From Anaerolineales bacterium (GTDB taxonomy: Bacteria > Chloroflexota > Anaerolineae > Anaerolineales > UBA4823): a stretch of 7,334 bases of DNA. The position numbers were made by a program, and so were the translations under genes. This document shows positions 1 through 6,336 of this stretch, piece by piece. The DNA is taken from NCBI GenBank assembly GCA_026415275.1, contig JAOAHK010000064.1:1968-9301 (forward strand). The letters are read 5' to 3'. How positions within the stretch are numbered: the first letter of the stretch is position 1; the number at the start of each line of letters is the position of its first letter. Below the pieces are notes generated by a model. The model was not told the origin of the DNA and ran no database searches. It saw only the letters and a list, made by a program, of their open reading frames with translations.

Positions 1-212
1 ACACCACCGATGAGGGAAAAGAAAATTACCGGCAAAATACGCACTAAGCCAATCATCCCTAGGGCAATCGGCTGCGGGGTTAGGGTGCGCACATGCCAAA
101 AGAGCGCCCATAATTGCATATTCGCCCCAGCAGTGGAGATAATTAGCGCCACCCAAAGGTAACGAAAACGTGGATAACGTAAGGCAGGAGGAATATGCAA
201 ACTGCGCACCAA
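1..212 (-). CDS. MFS transporter, MFS_3/EntS-like, N-terminal part only
   Basis: The 3' part lies beyond base 1; about 70 residues are visible. The reading begins LVRSLHIPPALRYPRFRYLW and continues into two hydrophobic stretches, roughly residues 19-40 and 49-70. The second contains the ALGMIGLVRILP segment and ends SLIGG. This pattern (a short FRxLW lead, first helix, then a short loop and a G-x-R-x-LP helix) is typical of the first two helices of major facilitator proteins of the MFS_3/EntS type, which export siderophores or drugs across the cytoplasmic membrane; the substrate cannot be told. An in-frame TAA at 213-215 limits the start to TTG at 212 or GTG at 209. The GAGGAG at 226-221 sits 8 bases from the TTG and 11 from the GTG, so TTG is slightly preferred. 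The start lies 5 bases after the stop of the M23 gene, suggesting coupled translation. Confidence 0.72.
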   Translation of the reverse strand, partial: MVRSLHIPPALRYPRFRYLWVALIISTAGANMQLWALFWHVRTLTPQPIALGMIGLVRILPVIFFSLIGG

Positions 213-217
213 TTACA

Positions 218-925
218 CTACTCCTCACACAGCGGAATTTGATCGAGATTGGTTGAGGCATTGAGCGGCAAGCCAAAGTACGGAGAAGGGTCCAAAGTGT
301 TCTCAATCTCCAACTCGTTGAGGAACCTGCCCTTGCGATCTTTGACAATTGAAAAATGCAAATGCACCCCAACCGGATTGTTTGGATCACCCGAATAGTT
401 ACCCTGATAACCCAATAAAGTTCCCGCTTCGACATAGACTTCTTGAGTTCCCGGCGGAAACGTCTCAACGATGTAAGAGTCTCCTTCAGGGCTTGCCAGA
501 TGGGTGTAATAAGTCCAAATTTGGCGGTCGGGCTGGAGAGGGTCTCGGGGACTGCGGAGGATCACAGAGGATTTCCAATCGGATAAGCGGGTGAGGTAAC
601 CCGGATAGGCAACTCGAACTTCCGTGACGCCCGGCTCTGTGCCGGAGAAGATATCGATCCCCTGATGGCGGTGCCCTGGACGAAAGGAATCCCCCCAAAG
701 GAAACCGATATAACCATCGGTAGGAATTAGAAAGGGAGCATTACCACAGCGTTCCCTTATCTTGACCCGCCACTCAGGATAAGCACTGGGATTACGTAGA
801 TACAACCATACGCGGCGTGTTCGCCCGAGGTTGGGTAGCAGCCATTCAAAGACGAGATAGCCACCAACAACCAGTGAAATAAATATTAAACCAACTCCAA
901 TGCGCAACCAGCGAGAACGTTTCAT
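218..925 (-). CDS. Membrane-anchored M23 family metallopeptidase
   Basis: A 235-aa protein with an N-terminal membrane anchor (about residues 8-30 after MKRSRWLR) and a single extracytoplasmic M23 (lysostaphin/LytM-type) domain at about 65-220. All the family's zinc and catalytic positions are visible: H87 and D91 in HQGID, H142 in YTHL, and H188/H190 in HLHF. M23 enzymes cut peptidoglycan cross-bridges or stems, or act as scaffolds when degenerate; with every key residue present this one should be active. The domain is somewhat divergent (GDSFRPGHRHQGIDIF instead of the usual SPFG-x-R opening), and the target bond cannot be inferred. The ATG at 925 is the only Met near the N-terminus. It lies 5 bases after the stop of the EthD-like gene with only a weak, very close GGTGG, which suggests re-initiation. 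It sits in the same transcription unit as the LCP gene, which also acts on the envelope. Confidence 0.85.
   Translation of the reverse strand: MKRSRWLRIGVGLIFISLVVGGYLVFEWLLPNLGRTRRVWLYLRNPSAYPEWRVKIRERCGNAPFLIPTDGYIGFLWGDSFRPGHRHQGIDIFSGTEPGVTEVRVAYPGYLTRLSDWKSSVILRSPRDPLQPDRQIWTYYTHLASPEGDSYIVETFPPGTQEVYVEAGTLLGYQGNYSGDPNNPVGVHLHFSIVKDRKGRFLNELEIENTLDPSPYFGLPLNASTNLDQIPLCEE
221..226 (-). promoter_or_regulatory. Ribosome binding site for the MFS gene
   Basis: GAGGAG on the minus strand lies inside the last two codons (Glu-Glu) of the M23 peptidase gene. It is the strongest Shine-Dalgarno match near the MFS start. Its spacing, 8 bases to TTG(212) and 11 to GTG(209), is the main evidence for the chosen start. 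Confidence 0.6.
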
Positions 926-930
926 CCACC

Positions 931-1281
931 CTATTCGCCAGATGAAATGGATTGACGATACTTGCGGATGTTTTCGAGATCGTCTTCACGATGATCAGCA
1001 AAGAACAACACCAAACTACCGCCGCTGAGCTGCTGCAAAATCCGTCCTGCCATGCGGCCAGCCTCCGAAGCCATCGCCCTACGCGCCTCTTCGAGAGAAT
1101 TAAAGAAAAGTTCATGCTGAAGCTGGTATTCTGCGCTTCCGAAGAGGTGACTATCAACCCGGCTTGTGCTTTCACGCAAAAGACCAGGCATCTGCTCAGC
1201 GTGATGTAAAAACTGCGGCCAGTGTTGATCCAAAACCGCAGGTTCGACTGATTTTTCGATTAGGATAACCAGTTTATACAT
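931..1281 (-). CDS. EthD-like dimeric alpha-beta barrel protein
   Basis: A 116-aa protein starting MYKLVILIEK, resembling the EthD family: small ferredoxin-fold proteins that form dimeric alpha-beta barrels, are often annotated as EthD family reductase, and mostly lack a defined reaction. Features seen are a first beta strand (YKLVILIEK), a helix containing W21 and P22 with the following LHHAEQMPGLLR, a strand around YQLQHELFF, a helix with SLEEARRAMAS, and a last strand SLVLFFADH. This is the order expected of one domain. The residues after about 98 are a short charged tail. The start was placed at the ATG at 1281, where the family's beta strand begins. A GTG at 1311 would add ten charged residues with no homology-like character. 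No strong ribosome binding site is visible at either. The gene is 71 bases downstream of the LCP gene and 5 bases upstream of the M23 gene. A role in envelope metabolism is not supported by the sequence. Confidence 0.7.
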   Translation of the reverse strand: MYKLVILIEKSVEPAVLDQHWPQFLHHAEQMPGLLRESTSRVDSHLFGSAEYQLQHELFFNSLEEARRAMASEAGRMAGRILQQLSGGSLVLFFADHREDDLENIRKYRQSISSGE

Positions 1282-1352
1282 CTTTGTACATTTTCTCTCA
1301 CCCTCTCCCACTCACACAATGGGTGATGGGCAGGGGGAAAGGGGATGATTCT
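1282..1352. repeat. G/C-tract imperfect inverted repeat between LCP and EthD genes
   Basis: On the plus strand a pyrimidine-rich stretch (CTCTCACCCTCTCCCACTC) is followed by a purine-rich one (GGGTGATGGGCAGGGGGAAA). The arms pair only partly, through runs of CCC/GGG. No T-run follows in the LCP direction, so it is not a normal intrinsic terminator. It resembles dispersed short palindromic repeats built from CCCTCTCCC/GGGAGAGGG blocks that occur between genes in many bacteria, but no second copy lies in this window. Confidence 0.3.
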
Positions 1353-2774
1353 CTACGGAGCTGGTATCTTATTTACCCAATCATTTCCTACAATGACCAC
1401 CACATCCACACCTTGGGTGGGATCGAAACGATTGTAAAGATAATTAGGATTAATGCCCATTAACTCGACCAAAAACTTAAGAGTATAAGGTTTACCGCTA
1501 TAATCAAACAAAGCTGTGTAGTTGTAAAACGTGTCTGCATTGCCGGTTTCGACCACATTGACCCCTTGCTTTTGCAAGTATTCCATTGTTTGCGAAGCCA
1601 GGCCGGGTGAGGAACTGCCATTCAACACCCGTACCCTTGCCCCTTCGGCTTTCATCTGCTCCACGCTGGGCAAATTTGCCAGGGGGCTTTCCAAGCGGGT
1701 ATCGGCAAAGATTTGATCGCGAATCTCGCGGATTTTATCGGGCATTGGTTTGAGGGCATCCAAGCCATCGGGGGTCTTGAAGAAATTCACCTGCTCTGGA
1801 CCAATAATGGCATGTTTGATATTTTCCTCAGGAATATCTTTAGCAAACCACGCCAAGCGGATGGCTTGGTCTAGAGAGAGATTGGTACGCACCCCTTTGG
1901 AGAATTCCTGGTAGAGCACAGGTGCTTTTGCGATCATGCGCGGCAAGTTGTCGAAGCGCAGCATCTGATTGCGGATTGCCATGACCACCTCCTGTTGACG
2001 GCGAGCACGGTCAAAGTCGCCACCTTCGGTGCTTCGAGCACGAGCATAAGCCAGGGCAATTTCTCCATTCAACACCTGCCGGCCTGGTTTCAGTCTCTTA
2101 AAGGTATTATCTCCCAACAAATCAACCTTAATCGGTTCTTTTATGTCTAACTTCACACCGCCGATTTCATCAATAAACTTGATGAACGCCCCAAAGTCAA
2201 TCTGGGCATAAAAATCAATCGGAACACCAATTAGCCCCTCAACCGTCTTCATAGCTAGCTCTGGTCCACCGCCAGGTAGTTTATACGCTTCCCCTAGTTG
2301 ATATGCGGTATTGATCTTTCCGTACTGGAAACCAGGAATTGCGACCCATAAATCGCGTGGGATATTCAAGATGCCCGCTGTTTTGGAGAGAGGATCAATC
2401 GTGAAGAGGATCATGGTATCTGTACGTGGCGCTCCTTCGCCAGCAGCCCAATCGCGATAATCCAATCCCATAACCAGTAGATTGATCCGGCTAGCGCCAT
2501 CCCACGGTTCAGGTGTCGGGCCTACCATCTGTAAGGGGGCGTTCGGGTCGGTGATGATGCCCGAAAGATCCGGTGTTGGTGTCGGACCGCTGACGCTGAC
2601 ACCCGGCAGATTGGTGATCTGCCATGATGTAATCAAATCGCGAGTAACAACAAAGGTCAGATAGGCAGTTAGCAACGCTGCAATCACAAATGCAGCAATC
2701 AAGGTAACGAATAGCAGGGTGGTAGTCTTATAGACAGGTTGCTTAGAAGAAGGTTCCATATCCTTTGTTTTCAT
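1353..2774 (-). CDS. LytR-CpsA-Psr (LCP) family protein with C-terminal LytR_C domain
   Basis: A 473-aa protein. It has a short cytoplasmic N-terminus, one transmembrane helix (about 18-44), a Pro/Thr-rich linker (GPTPTP, GPTPEP, about 63-92), an LCP catalytic domain (about 96-285) and a LytR_C domain (about 378-465, starting ARVRVLNGSSSPGLA). LCP hallmarks are visible: RTDTM at 117-121, the IPRD motif with R140 and D141, KINTAY at 153-158, and ARAR at 244-247 followed by GGDFDRARRQQ. These arginines and aspartates bind the polyprenyl-pyrophosphate substrate. LCP enzymes transfer lipid-linked glycopolymers onto peptidoglycan or other acceptors outside the membrane. The start is the ATG at 2774; an in-frame ATG at 2759 is also possible, since both have an AGGA-type sequence placed unusually close. 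The TTG at 2819 was dismissed because it lies in the divergent promoter and has no ribosome binding site. It is probably the first gene of the leftward unit. Confidence 0.9.
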   Translation of the reverse strand: MKTKDMEPSSKQPVYKTTTLLFVTLIAAFVIAALLTAYLTFVVTRDLITSWQITNLPGVSVSGPTPTPDLSGIITDPNAPLQMVGPTPEPWDGASRINLLVMGLDYRDWAAGEGAPRTDTMILFTIDPLSKTAGILNIPRDLWVAIPGFQYGKINTAYQLGEAYKLPGGGPELAMKTVEGLIGVPIDFYAQIDFGAFIKFIDEIGGVKLDIKEPIKVDLLGDNTFKRLKPGRQVLNGEIALAYARARSTEGGDFDRARRQQEVVMAIRNQMLRFDNLPRMIAKAPVLYQEFSKGVRTNLSLDQAIRLAWFAKDIPEENIKHAIIGPEQVNFFKTPDGLDALKPMPDKIREIRDQIFADTRLESPLANLPSVEQMKAEGARVRVLNGSSSPGLASQTMEYLQKQGVNVVETGNADTFYNYTALFDYSGKPYTLKFLVELMGINPNYLYNRFDPTQGVDVVVIVGNDWVNKIPAP

Positions 2775-2783
2775 TTCCTGAAA

Positions 2784-2811
2784 TTGCCTGCTGATTATAT
2801 CACGGTATAAT
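2784..2811 (+). promoter_or_regulatory. Putative sigma-70-type promoter of the ABC-F gene
   Basis: TTGCCT at 2784-2789 (four of six matches to TTGACA), a 16-base spacer, then TATAAT at 2806-2811 (six of six). The expected transcription start is about 2818, only a few bases before the ATG at 2821, so the message would have essentially no leader. The -35 hexamer overlaps the expected start of the divergent LCP transcript, so the two promoters should compete for RNA polymerase. Confidence 0.6.
2794..2799 (-). promoter_or_regulatory. Putative -10 element of the LCP gene promoter
   Basis: The minus strand reads TATAAT here, a perfect -10 hexamer. Transcription would start near 2787, giving a leader of about 12 bases before the ATG at 2774. 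No good -35 is seen: candidates around 2814-2822 match TTGACA poorly or are wrongly spaced. It forms a perfect inverted repeat with the plus-strand -10 at 2806-2811 (ATTATA-TCACGG-TATAAT). Confidence 0.45.
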
Positions 2812-2820
2812 GAACGCAAG

Positions 2821-4842
2821 ATGTCTTACATTACAGCACAGAATCTCTCGAAGTCCTTTGGCATTCATGATCTTTTCACCAATCTTTCCCTCAGCGTACC
2901 ACCGCAAGGGCGAATTGCTATTGTTGGACCGAATGGAATCGGCAAGACAACCCTTTTGCGGATCTTGATCGGTTTGGAGGAGCCCACTCAAGGTACTGTG
3001 CAGCGCGCCCGCAATTTGCGAATTGGCTATTTACCGCAGGAAGCTGTCCTAGATAGTAAACGCACACTCTGGGAAGAATGTCTCGAAGCAGTAGTCGATC
3101 TGCGCCAAATGGAAGCAGAATTACACCGTTTGGAGCGGGAAATGAGCCAGCCGTATCCTTCTCCAGACCTATTAGAACGGTATGGTTCCTTGCAGGCGGC
3201 CTTTGAGCACCGAGGGGGCTATGAATACGAAATGATCATACGGCAAACGCTGCATGGCTTGGGCTTTGGCAAGGAGGATTTCTCACGCCCGATCATGAAA
3301 CTCTCTGGTGGTCAACGGACACGCGCAGCACTTGCCCGCATCCTGATTTCCAAGCCCGATCTATTAGTATTGGATGAACCAACCAATCATCTCGACATTC
3401 AGGCGGTAGAGTGGTTGGAAGGCTACCTAAGCCAGTGGGATGGTGCCGTTCTCATGGTTTCGCACGACCGCTATTTTCTCGATCAGGTGGTCGAGCAAAT
3501 CTGGGAGATGTCTGAACGAGGTATCGAAATTTACCGTGGCAATTACAGTGCATATCTACTTCAGCGTGAGGAACGCTGGAACGCCCGCCGTCAAGCGTTT
3601 GAGGCTGAAAAAGAGCGTTTGGAAAAGGAATTGGATTACATCCGCCGCAACATTTCGGGGCAGAACGTGCTGCAAGCCAAGGGGCGCCTCCGCCGTGTCA
3701 GCCGCCTCTTAGAGGCGATCGAGCGCAATGGCTGGGAGGCTATTCAAAGCAAACAATGGGCCCAGATCGCCGCTGAAAGCGGCGCAACCAGCCAAATGAT
3801 GAGCGTAGAAGAAGTCACGCGACGGCTCCACGCCCTCTCCTTCACCCAGCCGCGCCAGCCGAAGTTGGGTGTGCGTATTAACGCAGGAGAACGATCCGGA
3901 GATTTGGTCTTGCGCACATTTGATTTGCAAGTAGGTTACCCTGATGAAGGGCGACCTTTGATTGAGGTTCCGGACATCATCCTGAAGCGCGGCGAGTGTG
4001 CGGCACTGATCGGACCCAACGGAGCCGGCAAGACTACGTTCCTTAAGACTATCCTAGGCAGTTTGCCTCCCCTAAGCGGCGAGGTGCGCCTAGGCGCCAG
4101 CCTGCAGGTCGCTTACTTCGCCCAAGCCCATGAAGGCTTGAATCCCCAGAGCAGCGTGATGCAAGAGATCGAAAATGTTGCCCCCGCTATGCTGCCTGCC
4201 GAGGTGCGCAATTATCTGGCGCGTTTTGGATTTTACGGGGAGGATGTCTTCCGCTCGGTGGCCACCCTCTCCGGCGGAGAACGTGGGCGCCTGGCGCTGG
4301 CGAAGTTATGTCTTAGCGACGCAAACTTGTTACTGTTGGATGAACCTACCAATCACTTGGATATACCTTCCCAAGAGGTGTTACAAGAAGCGTTGAGCGA
4401 ATATCGCGGTACGATTTTATTGGTGTCGCATGACCGCTACCTGATCGATGCTCTTGCCAGCCAAATTTGGGAAGTTCAACCCGAAGCTCGTCGTTTGCGT
4501 GTCTTTCAGGGACGTTACACCGAATACTGTCTCCAACTGCAAGCGGAAAAAGCTGCCCAGTCCACTCCAACAAACCCGCCACATAAAAAGGAAGCATCCC
4601 AGCGTAAAAGCCGTCTCAACACCGAGCGACAACGCTTGCTGCGTCTGAAAGAATTGGAGGACTCGATTGCTAAGCGGGAAGCAGAATTGACTGCTCTAGA
4701 GCGCAAGCTAGAAAATCCGCCTACTGACCCTGCTCAGGTGCAAAAATTGGGCAACGAATACGTGCTCTTGCAAGCCGAAATCGATCGCCTGTTAGAGGAA
4801 TGGGATCGCTTGCATCAACCCAAAGTGAGCGAAGAAGCATGA
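2821..4842 (+). CDS. ABC-F family ATPase (ribosome-associated, Uup/YheS-like)
   Basis: A 673-aa soluble protein with two ABC nucleotide-binding domains and no membrane segments. Domain 1 has Walker A GPNGIGKTT (36-44), signature LSGGQ (161-165), Walker B with LDEPTNHLD (184-192) and SHD switch (214-216). Domain 2 has GPNGAGKTT (398-406), LSGGE (483-487), LDEPTNHLD (506-514) and SHD (536-538). The charged helical linker at about 245-330 corresponds to the P-site tRNA interaction motif. The C-terminus (about 595-665) is a coiled coil, as in Uup and YheS-type members. ABC-F proteins bind the ribosomal E site and relieve stalled or drug-blocked ribosomes. Nothing here marks it as an antibiotic-resistance member rather than a housekeeping translation factor. 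The start ATG is fixed by the family's MSYITAQNLSKSFG opening; no Shine-Dalgarno sequence precedes it and a perfect -10 ends 9 bases upstream. No clear terminator follows. Confidence 0.93.
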   Translation: MSYITAQNLSKSFGIHDLFTNLSLSVPPQGRIAIVGPNGIGKTTLLRILIGLEEPTQGTVQRARNLRIGYLPQEAVLDSKRTLWEECLEAVVDLRQMEAELHRLEREMSQPYPSPDLLERYGSLQAAFEHRGGYEYEMIIRQTLHGLGFGKEDFSRPIMKLSGGQRTRAALARILISKPDLLVLDEPTNHLDIQAVEWLEGYLSQWDGAVLMVSHDRYFLDQVVEQIWEMSERGIEIYRGNYSAYLLQREERWNARRQAFEAEKERLEKELDYIRRNISGQNVLQAKGRLRRVSRLLEAIERNGWEAIQSKQWAQIAAESGATSQMMSVEEVTRRLHALSFTQPRQPKLGVRINAGERSGDLVLRTFDLQVGYPDEGRPLIEVPDIILKRGECAALIGPNGAGKTTFLKTILGSLPPLSGEVRLGASLQVAYFAQAHEGLNPQSSVMQEIENVAPAMLPAEVRNYLARFGFYGEDVFRSVATLSGGERGRLALAKLCLSDANLLLLDEPTNHLDIPSQEVLQEALSEYRGTILLVSHDRYLIDALASQIWEVQPEARRLRVFQGRYTEYCLQLQAEKAAQSTPTNPPHKKEASQRKSRLNTERQRLLRLKELEDSIAKREAELTALERKLENPPTDPAQVQKLGNEYVLLQAEIDRLLEEWDRLHQPKVSEEA

Positions 4843-5016
4843 AAATAACCATTTTTGATTATAAAAAGCTGTCTCAACTCGCTCTTTGCCTAAATATGCT
4901 TGCCAAAACTCTTGGATGACCCCCATCTGACACCTTCAAGAAGCTAAATTTTGCTGCAATTTCACCTATCCAGACGGAAATCCTTCACTAACCCATTAAG
5001 ATCCTAAAATTTACCC
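4843..5016. other. Non-coding stretch without recognised features
   Basis: AT-rich DNA between the ABC-F stop and the promoter of the small gene. No open frame of useful length, no clear hairpin followed by a T-run, and no tRNA-like structure was seen. A partial inverted repeat around AGCTAAATTTTGCT is too weak to call. The stretch could hold a factor-dependent terminator or the relic of a lost gene, but neither can be shown. Confidence 0.4.
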
Positions 5017-5044
5017 TTGACAATGAATAGTTTTAGGCTATAAT
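5017..5044 (+). promoter_or_regulatory. Perfect-consensus promoter of the 86-aa gene
   Basis: TTGACA at 5017-5022 and TATAAT at 5039-5044 separated by 16 bases: twelve of twelve consensus positions for a housekeeping sigma factor. The expected transcription start is about 5051, giving a leader of roughly 24 bases before the ATG at 5075. So strong a core promoter in front of a small gene usually implies tight repression, which fits the palindrome overlapping the -10. Confidence 0.85.
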
Positions 5045-5063
5045 AGAACATTAGTTCTATTAT
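5040..5063. promoter_or_regulatory. 24-bp palindromic operator, LexA-box-like (GAAC-N4-GTTC)
   Basis: Two perfect 10-base arms, ATAATAGAAC (5040-5049) and GTTCTATTAT (5054-5063), flank the spacer ATTA. The central GAAC-N4-GTTC is the core of the Gram-positive-type LexA box (consensus CGAAC-N4-GTTCG), here with A/T instead of C/G outside it. The site covers most of the -10 hexamer and the expected transcription start near 5051, so a bound repressor would block initiation. Because the left arm would not be in the transcript, it reads as a DNA operator rather than an RNA hairpin. Calling LexA the regulator is inference; another dimeric repressor could use the same symmetry. Confidence 0.6.
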
Positions 5064-5074
5064 TGGAGAAAACG

Positions 5075-5335
5075 ATGGACATTGGCATGTTGTGGTTTGA
5101 TAACGATCCTAAAGTTGATTTAGCAGAAAAAATAAAGAAAGCAGCAGCCTATTATCGCCAGAAATACGGTGTCACCCCCGATATCTGCTTCCTGCATCCT
5201 ACCATGCTGTCAAAAAACGGTCCAGAAACCACACCTCTACCATCTTCAATTTCGAATGTCGAAATCCGCCTCTCTAAGTCGGTAATGCCTAATTATTTCT
5301 GGATTGGAGTCAATCCCAAATGCGGTGAATTGTAA
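5075..5335 (+). CDS. Small conserved-looking protein of unknown function, probably repressor-controlled
   Basis: An 86-aa soluble protein beginning MDIGMLWFDNDPKVDLAEKI. I do not recognise a named family with certainty. It shows an N-terminal strand and loop (GMLWFDNDP, 4-12), an amphipathic basic helix with KIKKAAAYYRQKYG (19-32), a strand containing ICFLHPTML (37-45), a Pro/Ser-rich variable loop (46-60), and a strand followed by VEIRLSKSVMPNYFWIGV (62-79). There is no signal peptide, membrane helix or metal-site cluster. The ATG at 5075 is preceded by GGAG (5065-5068) at good spacing. An in-frame TTG at 5063 overlaps that ribosome binding site and was not used. The codons look like normal coding sequence. 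The gene stands alone, is driven by a perfect promoter under a LexA-like palindrome, and its last 26 bases overlap the end of convergent holA. A role in the DNA-damage response is an inference from the operator only. Confidence 0.8.
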   Translation: MDIGMLWFDNDPKVDLAEKIKKAAAYYRQKYGVTPDICFLHPTMLSKNGPETTPLPSSISNVEIRLSKSVMPNYFWIGVNPKCGEL

Positions 5336-6335
5336 ACTTGGCGATTAGGGTCTCTAAAGCAACTTCAGCATCAACCTCGCCGTTCTTGATAGAGATGTCG
5401 AGTTCTAAGAGCTGTTGATAGAGATAACGCAAACCATCTAACGGTAACTTTTGCGCTTGTTCGATGGCTAAGCGCGCTGGGTAAAGCGAGACGCGCATGC
5501 GGCTCAGTGTTTGTACTGCCTCAGCAGGCGTTTGCCCCTCTTCCAGAGCTAACTTAGCCAGCAGGATTTGACGAAACTGATGTACCACGCTGAAAAAGAT
5601 AAAGATTGCGTCTTGCTCATTAAGCATTTGACGTAAAACCTTGAGCGCTTTGCGCCCATCGCCTTCCCGTAAAGCATTTACCAAAGCAAAATTTTCAACG
5701 CTTTCCAGATATGGACAAAGCTGATCTACATCGCTAATTTCCACCGCTCGTTCGCGGTTAACGTAATTCAGCAATTTCTGGATTTCCATCTCTGCTAACC
5801 GGCTGTCTTCGGCGACAATCTCTGCCAATCGTTCTGCCGCCGAACGGGAAAAAGCGCCACCTAATTGTTTGGCACGCTCAAGAATGTACTGCACCATCTC
5901 TGCCCCTCGACGCAAACGAAATTGGCGCATATAAACGCGTTCTTTTTTCCCTTCCGCCCAACGCTCTAACCAATGACGTTTGCCCTTCTCATAGTCCTTG
6001 GGGTCCGTGAGTAAGCCCCTCTCGAACAGCACTAATGCAGTTGAGGTCGGAACCTCCTCTAGGAGGGCGAGAAATTTTGATTGTGCATTTTCGCTATTGA
6101 CGAACGCTAGGGGATTTTCAAGGATGACCAAGCGGCGACCGCCAAAGAAGGGAAGCACCAAGGCAGTGTCGCGCAAGGTGTCCAAAGTGATGTTCCTACC
6201 ATCCAAGCGTTGAACGTTTAGGGCTGCCATCCCTGCATCGCCTATTTTGCTCTCTAGGTTGGCGATGAACTGCGTTGCAGCAAACTCGTCTTCAGCTTGG
6301 ATAAGGTAAACAATGGGTTTGGGCGTCGTTCCCAC
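5310..6335 (-). CDS. holA: DNA polymerase III subunit delta
   Basis: A 341-aa protein, matching the length of E. coli HolA (343 aa). The delta subunit is the wrench of the clamp loader: it binds and opens the beta sliding clamp during replication. Seen are the N-terminal KPIVYLIQAEDEFAATQFI (about 6-24), where family members read VYLLyGeE.fL, the GRNITLDTLRDTALVLPFFGGRRLVIL stretch (47-73) with the FFGGRRLV motif, a central helical domain with AAERLAEIVAEDSRLAEMEIQKL (about 166-188), and a helical C-terminal domain ending about residue 335. There is no Walker A motif, as expected of delta. The longer frame to 6377 overlaps the upstream gene and was rejected. The GTG at 6335 lies 1 base after the DUF6391-like stop, with GAGG at 6344-6341 spaced 5 bases, so translation is coupled to that gene. 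The 3' end overlaps the small convergent gene. Confidence 0.9.
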   Translation of the reverse strand: MGTTPKPIVYLIQAEDEFAATQFIANLESKIGDAGMAALNVQRLDGRNITLDTLRDTALVLPFFGGRRLVILENPLAFVNSENAQSKFLALLEEVPTSTALVLFERGLLTDPKDYEKGKRHWLERWAEGKKERVYMRQFRLRRGAEMVQYILERAKQLGGAFSRSAAERLAEIVAEDSRLAEMEIQKLLNYVNRERAVEISDVDQLCPYLESVENFALVNALREGDGRKALKVLRQMLNEQDAIFIFFSVVHQFRQILLAKLALEEGQTPAEAVQTLSRMRVSLYPARLAIEQAQKLPLDGLRYLYQQLLELDISIKNGEVDAEVALETLIAKFTIHRIWD

Positions 6336-6336
6336 C

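Noticed and set aside
952..1209. Plus-strand frame of 85 codons opposite the EthD-like gene
   Set aside because: It is antisense to a family-like gene and its translation shows no motif.
1282..1311. GTG at 1311 as start of the EthD-like gene
   Set aside because: It adds ten charged residues encoded by the G-rich repeat-like stretch, ahead of the point where the family domain begins.
2775..2819. Extension of the LCP gene to the TTG at 2819
   Set aside because: It runs through the divergent promoter region, has no ribosome binding site, and would start upstream of the expected transcription start.
3703..3717. Near-perfect palindrome CGCCTCT-T-AGAGGCG
   Set aside because: It lies inside the ABC-F coding sequence, and its codons encode a plausible RLLEAI helix of the linker. 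It is short and needs no regulatory explanation.
4843..5016. Possible transposon relic or terminator
   Set aside because: Reverse-strand reading gives only broken short frames (for example one starting MGVIQEFWQAYLG) with no recognisable transposase motif, and no hairpin with T-run was found.
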